Source of the DNA: Blastomyces gilchristii SLH14081
Lineage: Eukaryota; Ascomycota; Eurotiomycetes; Onygenales; Ajellomycetaceae
NCBI RefSeq assembly: GCF_000003855.2
Contig: NW_003101682.1
Coordinates: 2,604,525 to 2,668,524, forward strand
Length of the DNA stretch: 64,000 nucleotides
Direction: 5' to 3'
The translations under genes were made by a program, and so were the position numbers. The notes below the pieces were generated by a model. That model was not told where the DNA came from and made no database searches. It saw only the letters and a program-made list of their open reading frames with translations. Below, piece by piece: positions 59,622 through 64,000 of this stretch. Position 1 is the stretch's first letter; each line of letters opens with the position of its first letter.

Positions 59622-62600
59622 ATCTCTATATAATACAGCATTCAGTGACTAGATTCAGCAGCTTTCATCTTTTGTAATTCTGTCTCATATATTATACTGT
59701 CTCTCTTCACCTGCTTAGATCACTATAGTGAATAACTCATTGAAACTAATCTTATCTGATCTCTGAGCATTCTCAGAAGTTGAGATAACTTAGTCTTATA
59801 TGTTCACAGATGTTTCAGATGATTCATTCTCTGTTATCTCTATAATTGAACTGATGTAAACAGTTAAATTCAACTCTGAATTTCTTTTTCTTCTGTAATC
59901 TGACTCATATACAAGTCTGCTGCTTTGAGACTGCTCTTTACTATGTTGTATCTGCTATCTATGATGTGTTATTATATAACTGACTACAGTCTCATCACTT
60001 ATTAAAGTGTGGTATTTATCTGATTTCTTCATTTCTTCTCATTCTTTTCTTATAATTATGAAAAGATCAGAATAAGTGAGATCATCTGATTTGTAAGCAT
60101 CTATAATTTCTCTTACTTTGTAAGACTTTTCAATTGTAAGACTCTTCTTTTTCAATACTGATAATAGTACTATGAATGATTATAATTCACTCAGGTCTTG
60201 TATCTTTGCTTTTATAAGATGTGAATTATTTATTAAGTTGTATAAGATCTGTCTCTCTGGTTCTTTCAATATATATATTCTCAGAGAATGTCATTTGAGT
60301 ATTTTATATAGCTTAAATCACCTAGATTGAAACTTCTCAGAACTCTCATTGTGTATGAGAACTTATATTCTTATCTTAAGACTTGATTTCTTAACTAGTG
60401 AGTCTCATATTCTTTTTGATTGAATTGCTCAGTTCAGAAGTAACTTATTAGCTTTTGTATGTATATGACTGATCTCTTTCAATCTTGATTTCACATTAAC
60501 AACTGCTGCATCTGTGACTATTGCATTCACAACTATTGTTTCTACTGTGTCTGCAACTGATGCATCTGTAAATCTGTAACTGCTGTTCTCTCTCTCATCT
60601 TTTTCAGAGCATTCTCTGAGATGCACAGATACAATTCATACAACAGATAGAATGATGAACACTTGAAGACTGCATGCTGTCAAATTCACATAGTTAATAG
60701 CACCTGTCTGAGATATTCATCTCATAGTCTCATAGGCTTACTCACTAGATATTTCATCAGCATGTTACTCAAGATTTCATTCAAGTATTTTATCTTTCTA
60801 TTTGTTCATGAGTGATATAGTGTTGTTCTACAGTGTCTTGTCTGTAACTGACTTATGAAATGCCTCATCACTTCTTCTATGAGATTCACATTATTATCAG
60901 TTAGAATCTCACGCAGCATTTCATAGTTGATATAGATCTCATTATATAGAAACTTCATCATTACCTTCTCTATTATCTCTGAAACTGCTTTTATAACTGG
61001 CCAGTCAGTAGCATAATCAATAGCAGTGATTATTCATCAATTTTCATTTAATATTTGTGATAATACATCTATGAGATTCATCTCTCATTATTTAAACAGT
61101 TGTATTATATACTCTATCTGATATTACACTTTCTTGCATTCTAATCCTTTCTTAGATTCTTTTGCAACCTGACAATTCAGGCACTTATAAGTGTATATCT
61201 GAATGTTCTCAGTCATGCTTGATCAGTACACTCTTGATTCAAGTATATTCATGAGTTCAGAGCTTTCTAAGTGACTGAATTCCTTGTGTATATGAGTTAT
61301 CAAGTTGTGTCTAAATAAATGTTTCAGATAGAGATCTTCTGCATATTCTAGATTATGATAAAGTGTAACATCATTTTTTAATTTTCTTAGCTTGAAGTTC
61401 AGAAGTATCTCTTCTACTACTTTTATAAAATGCTTATCATATGACATCTTACTGTTCTTCAAGTGAGAGATTATTATATTCACTTATTCTGATTCCTTAC
61501 ATTCTCTCAGTGTATTTAATACAAACTTCTCTTATATCTGATTTGCAGAATTCTCACTCATGAAATCAGGTCTGTAACTGATTGCATCAGATATTACAGT
61601 GTCTGACCTCTTTCAGTATTTGATATTAAGATTGTACACTTGAAACTCTGAGATTCAATATATTAAGTGTTTGAAAGGTTTCATTATTGATTGTAGATAG
61701 ATGAGGCTTTCATAATCTGTGATCACTGTTATCATATGCCTGTTATTAATCTATCTATTTCACAATGTCAGTGCATGCTTGATCACTAGCAATTTCTTTT
61801 TATACACTGAGTAATTGAGCTTGATATCTGATAGTTTTCTATCATTGTACATTATTAGATGTAGCTTGCTATTCTTACTTATCTGTAGAAGAGTGTCTCT
61901 GATAGCTCATTCAGATATATCTGTCTCAATGTAGAAAGGTTTATCACAATCTGATTGAATAAGCACTGAGAATGTTATTACATATTCTCTCAATATGAGA
62001 AAAGTCTCTTTACATGTGACATTTCAGATAATTGAATAAAACTTCTTCTTTTGCAGATTTGCATCTATTTCTCTTAAGAGATCTGAGAGTGATGCAGATA
62101 TTCATATGAAATTCTTGATGAATCTGCAGTAATATGAGATTAACTCAAGAAACTGTTATACATAGTATATATTTCTCAGCTGCAGTTAATTTACTATAGC
62201 ATTCAATTTCTTCAGAATGAGGTGTATATAGTCACTACTCACTACATGTTCTATGAACTTCAACTCTTTCATTTCAAACACACATTTTATTGATTTAATG
62301 TAGAGCTTATACTCTGTCAGAGTTGTAAGAACTTCATTAAGATGCTTCAGATATTCATTATATAAGTTTGAAAAGACTAGAATATCATTGAGATATATGA
62401 GATATGAGATTTCATTTTGTTTATGAAGAATTGTATTCATCATTATTTGAAAGATGATGAGTGCATTTATCAGACTGAATAATATTATCAGAAATTCAAA
62501 CTTCTCTCATTGCATATTAAACACAGTTCACAGAACTGATAGTTCATCTATATAGATCTGTCAGTATTCTGAGAGAAGATTAATCTTCAATAGATATCAG

Positions 62601-64000
62601 ATGTTTTCAACTGTATTCAACTGTTGTTGAATCTATAGCAGTGAATATTCATTCTGAATTGTAAGCTTATTAAGTGCTTGATAATTGATACACATCTGTT
62701 ACTTCTCACCTGTCTTTTTCATGAATAGAACTGAAAAGCCTCACACACTTGATGAGAATTATATGAGATCATATTCTAGAAGATCTGTGATCTGATACTT
62801 CTGTTCTTCAAGATATGTTTGTGACAGAGAGTATGCATTCTGATTGACTGATTTTGCATTCTCTGTGTCAATCTCATGTACAAATTCTCATTTCAGCAGC
62901 AATTTCAGTGAAAGATCTGTTCAGAAGATCTTTTCATACTTCTTCAGAAGCTTCTTCATATACTTGTTCTCTCACATATTCTTTATCTTGGTTTTCTTCA
63001 CTTTCAGATTCTGTATGACATACAGAATACTTTCAGATGAGGTCTTGTAAATTATTCTCTTTACTTATTAATATATAAGCAGATTTAATTCTTCTATATC
63101 AGAGATGTGAAATGTCCTTCTCATATCAGTTGATAGAATTGTATGAACTGTTTTCTTTCTATCAGTCAACTGTATATAACATGTACATCATTGAATCTGC
63201 AGATTGAATCTATGAAATCAATTGAGTCTGAGAATAAGGTTGTATTTCATGTTCTACAGCTCTCACACTCAAATATAGTAAGATCATTCTCTGAAGTGCA
63301 AGAGAACTCTTACTCTTGCAGATGATATTAAATATCAGTTATCAGATAATCTTATATATCAGGGATTCTTCACTCAGTGAATCTCTTTCAGTCTTCAAAT
63401 CATATAATTATCAATATATTATGTAGATACTTCTATGTTCACTAACACTTTTGCAGCCATCTCTCAATTTTTACTCAAGTGTCTCTTATATATTAACATT
63501 TCAGGTCTCAAGGCATTGAGATGAGTGTTCACTTCATTCTCACTCACATCTCATTTGAGAGCCTGCTTTCTCTTGATATTCACAGAATTCAGAGAGTCAT
63601 CTAATACAGACATCTGTTTCACTTTGAAGACTTTTTATAGAATATCAGTAAGTGTCTCTGAGCTCACTGATTCTGCTAGTTTTTTAACTCTCTTGACTGC
63701 ACACACTGTGTGCAATCTTTTATATCATGATTTTGATATCTGCAGTTAAAGCAAGCTTGATGCTTATAATATCAAGATTTTCACTCAGAGGATTTCTTTT
63801 TCAGGGAATTCAGTACTTTAGTGATGATATTCAAATCTAGATTTATTGTGTTCAAGTGTGTGACTTGTATCATAGAAGTCTGATTATCTGTTCTCTGTTG
63901 AGATATACTTGATTGCAGTATTTTCTATCACAGTTGACTTGCTTATTTCTGTATAATGAGAATATTATATGCTTTCTTCACTGTGTCTGACTATGAGATT
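59622..64000 (-). pseudogene. Gypsy-3 pol relic (C-terminal extension, integrase, RNase H, RT)
   Basis: Minus strand. The Thr/Val/Ala/Asp repeat is at 60429-60626, the integrase core at about 60730-60990, the integrase zinc region at 61223-61483 (ITHIHKEFSHLESSELM) and RT at 62186-62443 (LIYLNDILVFSNLYNEYLKH, TEYKLYIKSIKCVFEMKELK). The active site is YLND where YLDD is expected, one change fewer than gypsy-1 and gypsy-2. Upstream pol continues to the window edge. Stops are scattered but less dense in the RT than in gypsy-1. Confidence 0.82.

Larger units (their letters stand above)
49484..64000 (-). mobile_element. Gypsy-3 retrotransposon with LINE insertions; runs past the window end
   Basis: Same family as gypsy-1 and gypsy-2. 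3' LTR 49484-49650, 3' region to 50757, a LINE block, then 58788-64000, with pol relics on the minus strand. By comparison with gypsy-1, about 1.5 kb including the 5' LTR should lie beyond the window. It inserted in the pol region of gypsy-2. Confidence 0.8.

Noticed and set aside
58880..59652. Open frames across the second N run
   Set aside because: They consist almost wholly of undetermined bases.

Overview
The window is a fungal chromosome segment, most likely from a filamentous ascomycete (Pezizomycotina). Short GT-AG introns with CTAAC-type branch sites, a serine palmitoyltransferase subunit gene and a secreted GH17 cell-wall glucanase point that way. I cannot place it below that rank. 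Two compartments meet near 7.4 kb. The left 7.4 kb is GC-balanced and genic. Almost everything to the right is AT-rich, nearly free of CpG and CpC, and made of mutated transposable elements.

Genic part: the 3' two thirds of an LCB1-type gene (199-1903), a 3.8-kb spacer with homopolymers and a (CAA)n tract, and a GH17 glucanase gene (5702-7037) broken by one missing base near 6341. GC-rich inverted repeats at 7303-7440 mark the junction. An AT-rich palindromic region with 184-bp repeats (about 7.6-9.8 kb) follows and carries a short non-autonomous hAT copy.

The repeat compartment is a stack of nested insertions whose order can be read from junctions. A minus-strand copia element (11070-28741) was split by gypsy-1 (14825-21515) and a 5.8-kb hAT (22773-28565). 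A chromodomain gypsy fragment (29159-30377) is cut by gypsy-2 (30378 onward). Gypsy-2 was split by two further hATs (33817-39583 and 40499-48011) and by gypsy-3 (49484 to the window end). The third hAT took two tRNA-headed SINEs. Gypsy-3 took a LINE (about 51.2-58.3 kb), a second truncated LINE tail, and an unmutated 0.5-kb GC-balanced segment.

No intact transposition protein is visible. All reverse transcriptases have the catalytic YxDD changed to ND or NN, and the hAT transposases contain stops. The most interesting points are: a SINE and a LINE sharing about 300 bp of 3' tail with a conserved hairpin; a gypsy family with an extra antisense gene; hATs with an accessory ORF beside the transposase; and a repeat-mutation signature hitting CpG/CpC while sparing CpA/CpT. 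Two runs of N (9097-9235 and 58897-59621) interrupt the sequence.
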